Shown here: piece by piece, positions 43,619-53,033 of the stretch
How positions within the stretch are numbered: the first letter of the stretch is position 1
Layout: the number at the start of each line of letters is the position of its first letter
From: Dyella_A sp035685805
GTDB lineage: Bacteria; Pseudomonadota; Gammaproteobacteria; Xanthomonadales; Rhodanobacteraceae
Length of the DNA: 64,000 nt
Direction of reading: 5' to 3'
NCBI RefSeq assembly: GCF_035685805.1
Contig: NZ_DASSAB010000030.1
Span: forward strand, 124,001-188,000
Program-made: the position numbers and the translations under genes
Notes under the pieces: generated by a model
What the model saw: the letters and a program-made list of their open reading frames with translations, nothing else
What the model was told of the DNA's origin: nothing
Databases searched by the model: none

Positions 43619-46600
43619 TCAGAACTTGTAACGCACGCCGAACATGTAGCGCGCGCCGGTCTGCGTGGCAAATTCCAGCTGGCGCTCGTTGCGGCCGTAC
43701 AACCGCTGCGTCTGGTTGGTGAGGTTGATGCCTTCCAGCGCGAACGACAGGTGGTCGTCCCAGGCGTAGCTGATGTTCATGTCCAGCTGCCCGTACGGTG
43801 CGGTGTACACCGGGTTGGGGCCGGCACCGTCGAAGCGACCGGTCAGGAACTTGCCGCGCCAGTTGTATGCCGCCCGCACCTGCCACGGCCCCTTGTCGTA
43901 GAACGCCACCACGTTGGCCGAATCGCTCAGGCCTTCCAGCGCGAACTGCTGGCCGATCACGGTGTTGTCGTAGGTCAGGCCCGAGTTGACCAGCGTGTAG
44001 TTGGCCGACACGCCGAAACCGCTCTGCCCCAGCAGGTGCTGGATGTTGAACTCCCAGCCATCCAGCGAAGCCGACTGCTGGTTCGCCGGCGTGGTGATGC
44101 GGAAGTTCGCCACCGGATCGCCGGGCTGGCCCACGATCGTGCCGGTGGCATTGCCGGTGTTGTCCGTACCGGTCTGGGTCACGCCCGGCTGGCCGTTGTA
44201 GTTGGCGAAGATGTAGTTGCGGATGCACACCACGTCCGACTGCAGACAGCCATTGGCCAGCGCTGCGTTCCAGTAGGCGCCGCCGACCGGCGTGTGCAGG
44301 CCGAACGGCTGCTCGACCACCTGCGTGGTGCCCACGTAGTTGTCGATGTTCTTGCGGAAATAGCCCACCGACGCGTAGCTGCCCTCGGCGTAGTACCACT
44401 CGAACGACACGTCGAAATTGTGCGAGAGCAGCGGCTTCAGCGCCGGGTTGCCCTGTCCGCCGGTGCCGCCGTCCACGCGCACCAGGTCGTCCAGGGTCTG
44501 TCCGCCCTGGATGTCGCCCCAGCCCGGCCGGCCGATGGTCTCGCCGTAGCTGCCGCGCAGCTTCATCTGGTCGGTGAGGTCCAGGCTCAGGTCCAGGCTC
44601 GGCAGCACGTACTTGTACGAGCCGGTGAGGTGGGTGAAGCCCGAGCCACTCTTCAGAAGGGTGAACTCGTTCGCCGAACCCCAGGAAATGCCGGTGGCCG
44701 TCGGCACCAGCGCGCTGGAGCTGACGTCGGTCTTCTCGTAGCGCACGCCCGCGGCGATGTTCAGCGGGATGCCGATGTCGTAGGTCTGGCTCCACTGCAG
44801 GTAGGCGCTCTTGGACTTTTCCTTGACCCGGCGATCGGTGGTGAACACCGGCGAGGCGTAGTAGTCCGAGGCGCTGTGGCCCGCCGCCACCCACGCGTTT
44901 TCCGCCAGCTGGCGCACCTGGTCAAAGTCCCAGGTGAAGAACGAGTCGGTGAAGTTCGGATCGTCGTGACCGCTGAACTGGTCGAAATACTGGCCCATGT
45001 GATCGAGGTGCCATACCGAGTCGGGGTAGTCGGCCGGACTGGTGGCGCCGCCCCAGGTGTCGAGCTGCACGTTGGAGTAGGCCGAGCGGTTCTTCACGTT
45101 GGTCTCGCCCACGCCGAAGTCCAGGCGCGAGTAGTCCTCGAAAGTGAAGTCGCCGGTGAGCTGCAGCTGGTCCACGGTGGACTTCATGTAGCTGTTGCGG
45201 AACGACGAACCGGTAACCAGCATCTGCGACGGATCGATCGCCGTCTGGCCCGCCGGCAACTGCACGTTGAGCACCGGGAAATCGCGGCTGAAATCCACCG
45301 TGGTGGTGCCGCGGAAGAAACCCGCGGTGCCCAGCACGCTGTTGGAACCGAACGGGCTGTCCGCACCGGACTCGGCGGTGGAGTGGTGCACGTCCAGGCC
45401 CAGGTTCAGCGAATCGGTGACGCGCCAGGCGGTGTTGAAGCCCAGCGAGTTGTTCTTGTTCTTGGTGGCGCTCTTGCCGCCGCCCATGGCCAGGTCGCTG
45501 TTGGCCGGGTTGATGATTTCCGAGTACACCAGCGGCGCAGCCACCGGGCCGTCGGTCCAGGAGCTGGCGGACGGGCCGAAGTTGAACCACACCGACATCT
45601 CGTTGCGCTGCACCTGCACCTTGTTCTCGGAGTAGGTGTAGTCGAGCGTGGTGGTGATGTCGTCGGTCGGCTTGTACTGCAGCACCAGCTGGCCGTTGGT
45701 GCGCTGGCGCTTCACGCCGTTGACGTTGTAGTTGAGGTTCTGCGGCACCGAGTAGATGTCGTTCGGGCCGGGGCGGTTGGTGATGTTCTCCGAACCCGCC
45801 GCGCCCGCCTGGGGGATCGTGCCCCAGTTGTTCTCGTCGCCGTGGAAGGTGCGCCAGCCGTTGCCCACGCCGACCTGGCTGAAGCCGTACTCGCGCTCCT
45901 GGTAGCTGGCGCTGATACCCACACCGAACTTGCCGTCGGCGCTGGTGGTGCTGAAGATGCCTGACACCTCCGGCGTCACCTTGCTGCCGCGCAAGGAATC
46001 GGGAACGTTCTGGTTGGAGGAGTCGTACACGCCCTTGGCGCCGAAGCTGGCGTGCGTGCCGGGGTTATCCAGCGGGCGGGCGGTCTTGATGTTGATGGTC
46101 GCGCCGATCCCGCCGGCGGGCGTGCTGGCGCGGCTGGTCTTGTAGACGTCGATTTCGGAGATCGCCTCGGAGGCGAGGTTGGCGAAATCGAATGCCCGCG
46201 AGTTCGACGCGCCGGTATCCAGGATGCTCGAGGTAGGCATCTGGCGGCCGTTGAGCAGCACCAGGTTGAAGTCGGGGCCGACGCCGCGCACGGTCACGCG
46301 CGAGCCTTCGCCGTTGACACGGTCGATCGACACGCCGGAGATGCGCTGCAGCGACTCGGCCAGGTTGGTGTCCGGGAACTTGCCGATGTCCTCGGCCACG
46401 ATGCCGTCGACCACGCCCTGCGCGTCGCGCTTGAGGTTGGCCGACGATTCGAGCGAGCTGCGGATGCCCGTGACCACCACGGTCTGCAGCTCGGTGGTGT
46501 CCTTGCTGGTGGCATTGGCGTTGCCGGGGACGATCTGCGCCGCCGGCTTGTTCTGCCGGTTGTTCGACGCGTCCTGTGCCGGATCGGATGACTGCGCTGT

Positions 46601-46675
46601 CACTGCACCAGACAGTGCCATCAGCACCGCGGAAACGACCAGGCGCTTCCGCGGCATGCGTACGTTCTGCTTCAT
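43619..46675 (-). CDS. TonB-dependent outer membrane receptor
   Basis: The 1018-residue protein has a signal peptide (MKQNVRMPRKRLVVSAVLMA, cleaved about AVTAQ). A TonB box-like stretch (ELQTVVVTGIRSS) is followed by the plug domain (about 70-210: DIGKFPDTNLAESLQRISGV, SRVTVRGVGPDFNLVLLNGR) and a 22-strand barrel ending in Phe (GVRYKF). It fits the large receptors that import oligosaccharides or other nutrients in Xanthomonadales and Caulobacterales, and lacks an extra N-terminal signalling domain. GGGGAGG eight bases before ATG 46675 is a strong ribosome binding site. A perfect LacI-type palindrome lies 92 bases upstream. It is the first gene of the receptor-halogenase-sapC-cupin-halogenase operon. 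Confidence 0.94.
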   Translation of the reverse strand: MKQNVRMPRKRLVVSAVLMALSGAVTAQSSDPAQDASNNRQNKPAAQIVPGNANATSKDTTELQTVVVTGIRSSLESSANLKRDAQGVVDGIVAEDIGKFPDTNLAESLQRISGVSIDRVNGEGSRVTVRGVGPDFNLVLLNGRQMPTSSILDTGASNSRAFDFANLASEAISEIDVYKTSRASTPAGGIGATINIKTARPLDNPGTHASFGAKGVYDSSNQNVPDSLRGSKVTPEVSGIFSTTSADGKFGVGISASYQEREYGFSQVGVGNGWRTFHGDENNWGTIPQAGAAGSENITNRPGPNDIYSVPQNLNYNVNGVKRQRTNGQLVLQYKPTDDITTTLDYTYSENKVQVQRNEMSVWFNFGPSASSWTDGPVAAPLVYSEIINPANSDLAMGGGKSATKNKNNSLGFNTAWRVTDSLNLGLDVHHSTAESGADSPFGSNSVLGTAGFFRGTTTVDFSRDFPVLNVQLPAGQTAIDPSQMLVTGSSFRNSYMKSTVDQLQLTGDFTFEDYSRLDFGVGETNVKNRSAYSNVQLDTWGGATSPADYPDSVWHLDHMGQYFDQFSGHDDPNFTDSFFTWDFDQVRQLAENAWVAAGHSASDYYASPVFTTDRRVKEKSKSAYLQWSQTYDIGIPLNIAAGVRYEKTDVSSSALVPTATGISWGSANEFTLLKSGSGFTHLTGSYKYVLPSLDLSLDLTDQMKLRGSYGETIGRPGWGDIQGGQTLDDLVRVDGGTGGQGNPALKPLLSHNFDVSFEWYYAEGSYASVGYFRKNIDNYVGTTQVVEQPFGLHTPVGGAYWNAALANGCLQSDVVCIRNYIFANYNGQPGVTQTGTDNTGNATGTIVGQPGDPVANFRITTPANQQSASLDGWEFNIQHLLGQSGFGVSANYTLVNSGLTYDNTVIGQQFALEGLSDSANVVAFYDKGPWQVRAAYNWRGKFLTGRFDGAGPNPVYTAPYGQLDMNISYAWDDHLSFALEGINLTNQTQRLYGRNERQLEFATQTGARYMFGVRYKF

Positions 46676-46766
46676 TGAATGAACCTCCCCGTGAATCCCC
46701 AGAATCTTCTTGTACCGCGCAGCGCGCAGCCGACGGTGACCGTCTGGGCGACCTTATTGCAGGGAT

Positions 46767-46780
46767 TGACAGCGCTGTCA
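46767..46780. promoter_or_regulatory. Perfect 14-bp palindrome, LacI-family (NagR-like) operator candidate
   Basis: TGACAGCGCTGTCA is a perfect palindrome with the central CG typical of LacI-family operators, 92 bases upstream of the TonB receptor start. It fits exactly the NagR consensus core TGACARCGYTGTCA that I recall for GlcNAc regulons of Shewanella and Xanthomonas. The whole gap between hemB and the receptor (46676-46831) is 156 bases. I could not assign -35 and -10 boxes firmly. Confidence 0.65.
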
Positions 46781-46831
46781 TCCTGCGCCGCAGCAATTTT
46801 CTGCGTCGCACGGCGGCCGAACCGGCCGGAG

Positions 46832-47830
46832 TCAGGTTGTCTTGTCGTCGCGCAGCCAGCGCGCCGCGTCGAGTGCGAAGTAGCTGAGGATGGCGTCGGC
46901 ACCGGCACGCTTGAACGCGGTGAGCGTCTCCAGCACCACGGCCTTCTCGTCCAGCCAGCCGTTCTGGCACGCCGCCTTGAGCATCGCGTACTCGCCCGAC
47001 ACTTGGTACACGAAGGTCGGCATGCCGAAGGCGTCCTTCACCCGGCGCAGCACGTCCAGGTACGGCAGGCCCGGCTTGACCATCACGGCATCGGCGCCCT
47101 CGTGGATGTCCAGCTCCACCTCGCGCAGGGCTTCGTCGGCGTTGCCCACGTCCATCTGGTAGGTGTGCTTGTTGCCCTTGCCGAGATTGGCCGACGAACC
47201 GACCGCATCGCGGAACGGGCCGTAAAAACTCGAGGCGTACTTGGCCGAGTAGGCGAGGATGCGCGTGTGGATGTAACCGGCCTCTTCCAGCGCCTCGCGG
47301 ATCGCGCCGACGCGCCCGTCCATCATGTCCGACGGCGCCACGAAATCCATGCCGGCGGCGGCCTGCGCCAGCGACATCTTCACCAGCGCCTCGATGGTGG
47401 GCTCGTTCATCACGTAGCCGTGCTCATCGATCAGGCCGTCCTGGCCATGGCTGGTGTACGGGTCCAGCGCCACGTCGCCGATCAGGCCGAGCTCGGGGTA
47501 CTTCGCCTTCAGCGCGCGCGCCGCGCGCTGCATCAGGCCGTCCGGGTTCCACGCCTCGGCGGCGTCCTCGGTCTTGGGCGCATCGGTGATCGGGAACAGC
47601 GCCAGCGCGGGAACGCCCAGCGCCACGCACTCACCGGCCAGTTCCAGCAGCAGGTCGATCGACAGCCGCTGCACGCCCGGCATCGAGGGCACGTCCACTC
47701 GCCGGTTCTCGCCCTCGATCACGAACGCCACCATGATCAGGTCGCTCGCCAGCAAGGTGTTTTCACGCATCAGCGCGCGGGAGAACGCATCGCGACGCAT
47801 GCGGCGGGGGCGGATGGCGGGGTAGCTCAT
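46832..47830 (-). CDS. hemB: Delta-aminolevulinic acid dehydratase (porphobilinogen synthase)
   Basis: The 332-residue TIM-barrel enzyme condenses two 5-aminolevulinates into porphobilinogen in haem synthesis. The two Schiff-base lysines are visible: Lys197 in AYSAKYASSFYGPFRDA and Lys252 in MVKPGLPYLDV. The metal loop reads GDVALDPYTSHGQDG, with Asp rather than Cys at the zinc-site positions, so this is the Mg2+-dependent, non-zinc type. No other haem-synthesis genes adjoin it, but the haem A branch genes lie about 29 kb away. It ends 156 bases before the TonB receptor start. Confidence 0.97.
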   Translation of the reverse strand: MSYPAIRPRRMRRDAFSRALMRENTLLASDLIMVAFVIEGENRRVDVPSMPGVQRLSIDLLLELAGECVALGVPALALFPITDAPKTEDAAEAWNPDGLMQRAARALKAKYPELGLIGDVALDPYTSHGQDGLIDEHGYVMNEPTIEALVKMSLAQAAAGMDFVAPSDMMDGRVGAIREALEEAGYIHTRILAYSAKYASSFYGPFRDAVGSSANLGKGNKHTYQMDVGNADEALREVELDIHEGADAVMVKPGLPYLDVLRRVKDAFGMPTFVYQVSGEYAMLKAACQNGWLDEKAVVLETLTAFKRAGADAILSYFALDAARWLRDDKTT

Positions 47831-47930
47831 GGACGGTCCTGCAGGTAGGCCAAGGCGTGCATTCTACGATGCGACCGGCCGGCCCCACGCCGACTGCGAC
47901 CATCGCGGCGGCCGCTGCCGGCGGTGCGCA

Positions 47931-49163
47931 CTACTCGTCGCGGATCGCCGCGATCGGATCCAGCGCCGCGGCCTGCCGCGCGGGGTAGATGCTGAAGGCG
48001 ATGCCGATCAGCAGGCACGCGAGCACCGAGGCGAGAATGCCCAGCGGCTCCCACGCCACCTGCCAGCCGGCGAAAGCGGCGATGGCGTAAGCCAGCAATG
48101 CGCCGAACAGCAGGCCGATCAATGCGCCGGAGGCGCATATCACCACCGCCTCGCGCAGGAAGCGCGCCACGATGTCCTGCCGTCGGGCGCCGATCGCGCG
48201 CAGCAGGCCGATTTCGCGGCGGCGCTCCAGCACGTTGGCCAGCATGATGTTCATGATGCCGATGCCGCCCACCAGCAGGCTCACGCCGGCGATCGAGCCC
48301 ATGACGATGGAGAAGATGCGCTGGGTCTTCTGGTTCTGCCGGTACAGCTGCTGCGGCACCACCAAGCGGTAGTCGCCGGCGCCGGCATGGCGCTGGTCCA
48401 GCACCTGGCCGAGCACGCGCGCACCCATGGCCAGCTGGTCGGGCGTGCGCAGCCGCAGCAGGAAGCGGTCGATCTCGTCTTCCATCGGCTGGAAACGGAA
48501 CCGCGCCCGCGCGCTGCCCAGCGGCACGAATACGCGATCGGCATCCGCGCCCAGCGCCACGCCTTCGAACTGGTCCTTGCCCAGGTCGCGATCGGCCAGC
48601 ACGCCGACCACGCGCAGCCACACCTGGTTGACCTTGATCAGCCGGTTCAGCGGCTTGCCGTCGGGGAACAGCTCGTGCGCCGCCTGCGCGCCAAGCACCG
48701 CCACTGCCGCGAGCCGCTGATCGTCGTTGGCGTCGAGCGCGCGACCGGCGGCCACGCGCAGCGAGGCGAGCTTGAAGTAGGCCGGACTGATGCCACTCAC
48801 TTCCGCCTCGCTGCGGCCCGCATCGCTGAACACGCCCCAGCGGCGCACCCGCTTCTCGGCCGCGTAATCGTCCGCGGCAGGCACCACGTCGAGCGCGGCG
48901 CGCGCGTCGGCCACGGTTAGTCCGAGGCTGCGGGCGCGGGTTTCCTTGAGGCTGTCGGCGTCCTGCGTCTTGGCCTCCACGATGAGGTTGTGCAGGCCCA
49001 GGCTCTCGACCAGCTTGAGCGCCTCGCGCCGGCTGCCGGCACCCACGCCCTGCATCGCCACGATCGCCGCCACGCCGAAAATCATGCCCAGCAGGGTCAG
49101 CAGGGTACGCAGCTTGCGCCGCCAGAGCGCCTCGACCGCCTCGCGCCACGCCGGAGAGAGCAT
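47931..49163 (-). CDS. MacB-like ABC transporter permease (FtsX domain)
   Basis: The 410-residue protein has the MacB/FtsX permease layout. One N-terminal helix (RTLLTLLGMIFGVAAIVAM) precedes a periplasmic MacB-PCD domain (about 50-280), and three C-terminal helices follow in the FtsX domain (IMGSIAGVSLLVGGIGIMNIML, ERRREIGLLRAIGARRQDI, and the last two before AALDPIAAIRDE). ATPase and permease are separate proteins here, unlike E. coli MacB. It is last in the ATPase-adaptor-adaptor-permease operon and overlaps the adaptor stop by one base (TGATG). Such systems drive export of peptides or lipidic compounds from the periplasm. No TolC-like gene is adjacent. Confidence 0.92.
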   Translation of the reverse strand: MLSPAWREAVEALWRRKLRTLLTLLGMIFGVAAIVAMQGVGAGSRREALKLVESLGLHNLIVEAKTQDADSLKETRARSLGLTVADARAALDVVPAADDYAAEKRVRRWGVFSDAGRSEAEVSGISPAYFKLASLRVAAGRALDANDDQRLAAVAVLGAQAAHELFPDGKPLNRLIKVNQVWLRVVGVLADRDLGKDQFEGVALGADADRVFVPLGSARARFRFQPMEDEIDRFLLRLRTPDQLAMGARVLGQVLDQRHAGAGDYRLVVPQQLYRQNQKTQRIFSIVMGSIAGVSLLVGGIGIMNIMLANVLERRREIGLLRAIGARRQDIVARFLREAVVICASGALIGLLFGALLAYAIAAFAGWQVAWEPLGILASVLACLLIGIAFSIYPARQAAALDPIAAIRDE

Positions 49164-50416
49164 CACGGCGCCACCTTCCCGGCCGGCGTCGCCGGCGCGC
49201 CGGGCGCTGACGCAGGCGGCGTCGCGGCAGCACCCAGGACGATGCGGTCGCCCTCGGCCAGGCCATCGAGCACCTGTGCACGGGTCGGACCGCGCACGCC
49301 CAGCGTCACGCTGCGCCGCTGCGGCCGGCCGTCCACCAGCAGCTGCACGCTCGGACCCTGCTCGCCGCTGCCGAGCGCCACGTTCGGCACGCTCAGGCCG
49401 CGCGCGAGCTTGAGCAACACGATCTTGCCGACGAAGTGCTGGCCCGGCGTCCAGCCGTAACGGCGCGCCACATCGGCGGGCACGGCGGCCTTCATCATGA
49501 GGTACTTCACCGGGTTCTGCCGGCTGCGCGACTGGGCGGCGGCGGCGACCCAACTCAGCGTGGTGGTGACGCGCTGGTCGGGCGCGCCCCACGGATGCAG
49601 CTCCACGCGGTCGCCAACCCGAATGCCCTGGGTCTCGATCTGCGGAACCGCCAGCTGCACCTCCAGCGCGGCCAGGTCCGGCAGGCTGCCGAACGGACTG
49701 CCGGCATACAGGCTGCCACCGGTGTGCGCGACCTCGCCACTCCAGCTCTTCTCCAGCACCAGCACGCCATCGTGTGGCGCGTGCAGCTCGAGCGCGTCGA
49801 GGTCGGCTTTTTTCTGCTTCGCCACCGTATCGAAGGTGGCGTGCTGCGCATCGAGCACGGCCAGCTCGGCGTTGCCACGCTGGCTCGACTGCTGCTCGCG
49901 CCACTGCAGGATGCCCTGGCGCACGCCGAGGTAGTGGGCGTCCTGCACGGCATCGAGAATGTCGTTGCGCGCCATCGCTTCGGGGCCGGCGTTGGCATAG
50001 CGCTGGGCGATCGCCAGCTGGCCAGCCACCTGGGTCAGGTCCACGCCGAGCTTGCCGCGGCTGTCGTCCAGCTCGGCCTGCTTGCCGAGCCGCGCGAGCA
50101 GGTTGCGCTCCAGGTCGATGCGCGCCTGGGCCAGATCCTGCTTGCTCTGTTCGGCGGAGAAGCGTGCGACCAGCGCGCCCTTCGCGACCGGGCTGCCGTC
50201 GGGCAGCATCCAGGTGATCTGCCGCGGCGTCCACATCGGACCGGGCACCAGCAGCGCAGTGGACTTGGCGGCACGCAGCTCGCCCTCGCCCTGCACGCTG
50301 AATTCCAGCGGCGCGGCATGCACGGTCTCGAGCACCGCCGCATCCGGTGCCGGGTCGGCGCAGCCAGCCAGCCCCAGGGCCAGCAGCACGGGGAGCCATC
50401 GCATGAGCTTGTTCAT
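49163..50416 (-). CDS. Periplasmic adaptor (HlyD/MFP family) lipoprotein
   Basis: The 417-residue protein starts with a lipoprotein signal (MNKLMRWLPVLLALGLAGC, Cys19), so it is anchored to a membrane in the periplasm. It has split lipoyl motifs around a helical hairpin (about 85-205) and a beta-barrel domain. The second lipoyl half reads LELHAPHDGVLVLEKSWSGE. It ends in a Pro/Ala-rich tail. It starts inside the stop codon of the preceding, larger adaptor gene (ATGA) and gives the operon a second adaptor protein. With that two-module adaptor it provides three adaptor modules for one transporter. Confidence 0.88.
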   Translation of the reverse strand: MNKLMRWLPVLLALGLAGCADPAPDAAVLETVHAAPLEFSVQGEGELRAAKSTALLVPGPMWTPRQITWMLPDGSPVAKGALVARFSAEQSKQDLAQARIDLERNLLARLGKQAELDDSRGKLGVDLTQVAGQLAIAQRYANAGPEAMARNDILDAVQDAHYLGVRQGILQWREQQSSQRGNAELAVLDAQHATFDTVAKQKKADLDALELHAPHDGVLVLEKSWSGEVAHTGGSLYAGSPFGSLPDLAALEVQLAVPQIETQGIRVGDRVELHPWGAPDQRVTTTLSWVAAAAQSRSRQNPVKYLMMKAAVPADVARRYGWTPGQHFVGKIVLLKLARGLSVPNVALGSGEQGPSVQLLVDGRPQRRSVTLGVRGPTRAQVLDGLAEGDRIVLGAAATPPASAPGAPATPAGKVAP

Positions 50417-52308
50417 CGGCTTGCCACCGCGTCGTCCTGCACGCTGACCCGCACCGCCTGTCCGGGCTTGAGCCCCTGCATGCCGGCGTCCAGATGCACC
50501 AGCAGATCGACCACCGGCACCGCCTCCACCCGCGACTTGCTGTGCACGGTGTGGCCGATCTCGACGATGCGGCCGGCGAGCCGGCGCCCGCCACCGCCGG
50601 CGATCACCACCTGCACGCGCTGTCCCTCATGCACGCGCGACAGTGCCCGCTCGGGCAGCGCTGCGCGCACGGCGAGGGTGGAGAGGTCCGGCATCTGCGC
50701 CACCGACTGGCCCATCCAGACCTGCGATCCGGTGTCGATCTTGTCGCCGTTCCAGCCGCTCTGGTGCAGCACGATGCCGGCGCGTGGCGCCTTGACCGTG
50801 AGCGAGGCCAGCGCGGCCACCAGCTCGGTCACCTGGCTCTGCAACTGAGTGACCTCCGCGTCGGCCAGCTGCTGCTCGGCGGCGCGCGCGCGCATCGCCA
50901 CGCGGGCGCGCTGCTGGCTGAGCGCGAGACGACGCTCGGCCTTGCGGCGGTCGATCACCAGCTTGGCGTACTGCACGCCCGGCACGTAGGCCTGCGGCTG
51001 GTTGGCCTTGCGCTGCGCCTTGTCCAGCTCGGCCTGGGCCTTGGCGGTATCGAGTTCGACATCGCGCGCGCGATCGGCCAGATCGAGTTTCAACTGTTCC
51101 TGCTTGCGCAGCTTCTCGGCCAGCTCGCTGCGCTTGGCGGTGAGATTCTTGTTGACCTCGGTCGGGTCGAACACCACCAGCGGCGCGCCCTTGGCGATGG
51201 TCTCGCCATCCCCGGCCATCTCGGTCACGGTGAGCTGCCACAGGCCATCCACGGCCGGCGGCGAGATCGCCAGGCTGCGCTGGGCAAAGATCTCGCCATC
51301 GATATCCAGCGGGCCGTCGTCGATCGACCGCGTCGCGGGCATCGGTGCCGCGGCGTCGGTATCCACCCGCACGCTCATGCCTGCGCGCAGCGCCATCGCG
51401 GTGGTCGCGGGCAGGGTGATGTCCACCTGCACGTAGCGGCCCTCGCCCCACTCCGGCCGTGCGCTGGCGGCACCGGCAATCGCCTCGATGGTGCCGGCCA
51501 GCGGCGTGCCCGGCAGCGCGTCGACGTTCAGCGCCACCGCCTGCCCCACCTTCAGGCCGCTGCGGTCCGGCTCGAGAACCCAGGCACGCACGGCGTAACG
51601 ATGGCCACCGCCAATCACCTCGCCAACCGTCTGCCCGGGGTAGCTGGTGGATCCTTCCTCGTAACGCCCGCCGGCACCGAACAGGTTGTCGAAACCGTGC
51701 ACGACGGTGCCCGCACGGGTGGCCTTGACCACCGCGGAGCTCACCTGGTCGGCGAGGAAGGTCAGCGACAGCGTTTTCTTTTCCAGCTCCAGCGCGGCGT
51801 CCTTCCGGCGGCGTGCCACGGCGGCCTGCGCCTGCGCCGCCTCGGTGCGCTTGAGCTCCAGCGCGCGGTCGGTGCGCTGCATCTCGCTCTGGTAGCGGTC
51901 GTAGTCGAGTGCGGAGAGCAGCGTCTTCGGCAGCGCCGCATCCACTGCTGCGGTGTCGCGCTCGGCCTGCGCGTCGGCGAGGGCGAGTTCGGCGTCGGAC
52001 TGCTTGAGCTCCAGGTCGGCGATGTCCTTGGCGGCCTTGGCCTGCGCCTGCACCAGCTCGGCGCGCTGGTTGCGCAGCTGCGCCTCGGCGGAGCCGGCGT
52101 CGATGCGCAGCACCACGTCGCCGGGCCTGGCCTGGGCGCCGTCAGGCATGTAGTAGCGCAGCACCACCGGCGAGCTCAGCGACGGCGGCGTGTCAATGGC
52201 CTGCGCGTCGAGCATCCGCACCTCGCCGCTGAACACGGTGGCTGACGCCGGCCCCGCCAGCAGCCACATCAGCGCCAGGGCGATGCCCCGCTCACGCCGC
52301 CGAATCAA
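50413..52308 (-). CDS. Tandem two-module periplasmic adaptor (HlyD/MFP family)
   Basis: The 631-residue protein begins at a TTG codon at 52308 (translated MIRRRERGIALALMWLLAG), with GGGAGGA six to seven bases upstream, and overlaps the ATPase gene by 17 bases. A signal peptide ends at ASA. The rest is two adaptor modules in a row, about 24-330 and 331-625. Each has lipoyl halves, a helical hairpin and a barrel. The second lipoyl halves read VVKATRAGTVVHG and TVKAPRAGIVLHQ. The hairpins are long and charged, with coiled-coil heptads. An internally duplicated adaptor is unusual; known MFPs have one module. It may form a longer or sturdier periplasmic channel. Confidence 0.85.
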   Translation of the reverse strand: MIRRRERGIALALMWLLAGPASATVFSGEVRMLDAQAIDTPPSLSSPVVLRYYMPDGAQARPGDVVLRIDAGSAEAQLRNQRAELVQAQAKAAKDIADLELKQSDAELALADAQAERDTAAVDAALPKTLLSALDYDRYQSEMQRTDRALELKRTEAAQAQAAVARRRKDAALELEKKTLSLTFLADQVSSAVVKATRAGTVVHGFDNLFGAGGRYEEGSTSYPGQTVGEVIGGGHRYAVRAWVLEPDRSGLKVGQAVALNVDALPGTPLAGTIEAIAGAASARPEWGEGRYVQVDITLPATTAMALRAGMSVRVDTDAAAPMPATRSIDDGPLDIDGEIFAQRSLAISPPAVDGLWQLTVTEMAGDGETIAKGAPLVVFDPTEVNKNLTAKRSELAEKLRKQEQLKLDLADRARDVELDTAKAQAELDKAQRKANQPQAYVPGVQYAKLVIDRRKAERRLALSQQRARVAMRARAAEQQLADAEVTQLQSQVTELVAALASLTVKAPRAGIVLHQSGWNGDKIDTGSQVWMGQSVAQMPDLSTLAVRAALPERALSRVHEGQRVQVVIAGGGGRRLAGRIVEIGHTVHSKSRVEAVPVVDLLVHLDAGMQGLKPGQAVRVSVQDDAVASR

Positions 52309-52966
52309 GCTCGATCCTCCCGTCGCGCAGGGTGATCTGCCGCTGCGCACGCGCGGCGACCTCGGCGTCGTGGGTCACCAGCACCACGGTCTGGCCGTCG
52401 CCATGCACCTCGGCGATCAACGACATCACGTCGGCTGCGCTGCGCGAATCAAGGTTGCCGGTCGGCTCGTCCGCCAGCAGCAGCGCCGGACGCATCAGCA
52501 GCGCGCGCGCGATCGCCACGCGTTGCATCTGGCCGCCGGAAAGCTGGCCGGGGCGGTGCTGCAGGTGGCGCTCCAGTCCCATCCGCACCAGCAGGTCACG
52601 AGCGCGCTCGGCCAGCCCGTCGTCGACGCCGCGCAGGAACCGCCGCGGCAACAGCGCGTTCTCCAGCACCGTCAGCCGCGGCAGCAGGTGGAACGACTGG
52701 AACACGAATCCGATGCGCCGGTTGCGGAAATCGCTGGCGCGTTCGTCATCGAAGGTGGATACGTCGACGTCGTCGAGCAGGTAGCGGCCGCTGTCGGGGC
52801 GATCGAGGCAACCGAGCATGTTGAGCAGGGTCGACTTGCCGGAACCGGAGGGCCCGATGATGGCGGCGAACTGCCCCTGCGGCACCTCGAAGCTGACACC
52901 GTCGAGCGCCGCGATGGCCTGATCGCCGACGGTATAGCGGCGTGTGATGGCTTCCATGCGAACCAC
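52292..52966 (-). CDS. MacB/LolD-type ABC transporter ATPase
   Basis: The 224-residue ATPase has Walker A GPSGSGKST, the Q-loop FVFQSFHLLPRLTV, signature LSGGQMQRVAIARAL, Walker B ALLLADEPTGNLD and the switch THDAEV, all typical of MacB/LolD-type exporters. The start is uncertain. GTG 52966 has GGGGG nine bases upstream; an in-frame ATG lies at 52957 (MEAITRRY). It leads the four-gene export operon, and its end overlaps the next gene by 17 bases. No promoter was clear in the 68 bases before it. Confidence 0.94.
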   Translation of the reverse strand: MVRMEAITRRYTVGDQAIAALDGVSFEVPQGQFAAIIGPSGSGKSTLLNMLGCLDRPDSGRYLLDDVDVSTFDDERASDFRNRRIGFVFQSFHLLPRLTVLENALLPRRFLRGVDDGLAERARDLLVRMGLERHLQHRPGQLSGGQMQRVAIARALLMRPALLLADEPTGNLDSRSAADVMSLIAEVHGDGQTVVLVTHDAEVAARAQRQITLRDGRIELDSAA

Positions 52967-53033
52967 GTTCGTCGACCCCCCGTCGACTGTCTTCTGCGGC
53001 CAGTCTTGCCGCTGCCGCCGGCTTTGACAACCC

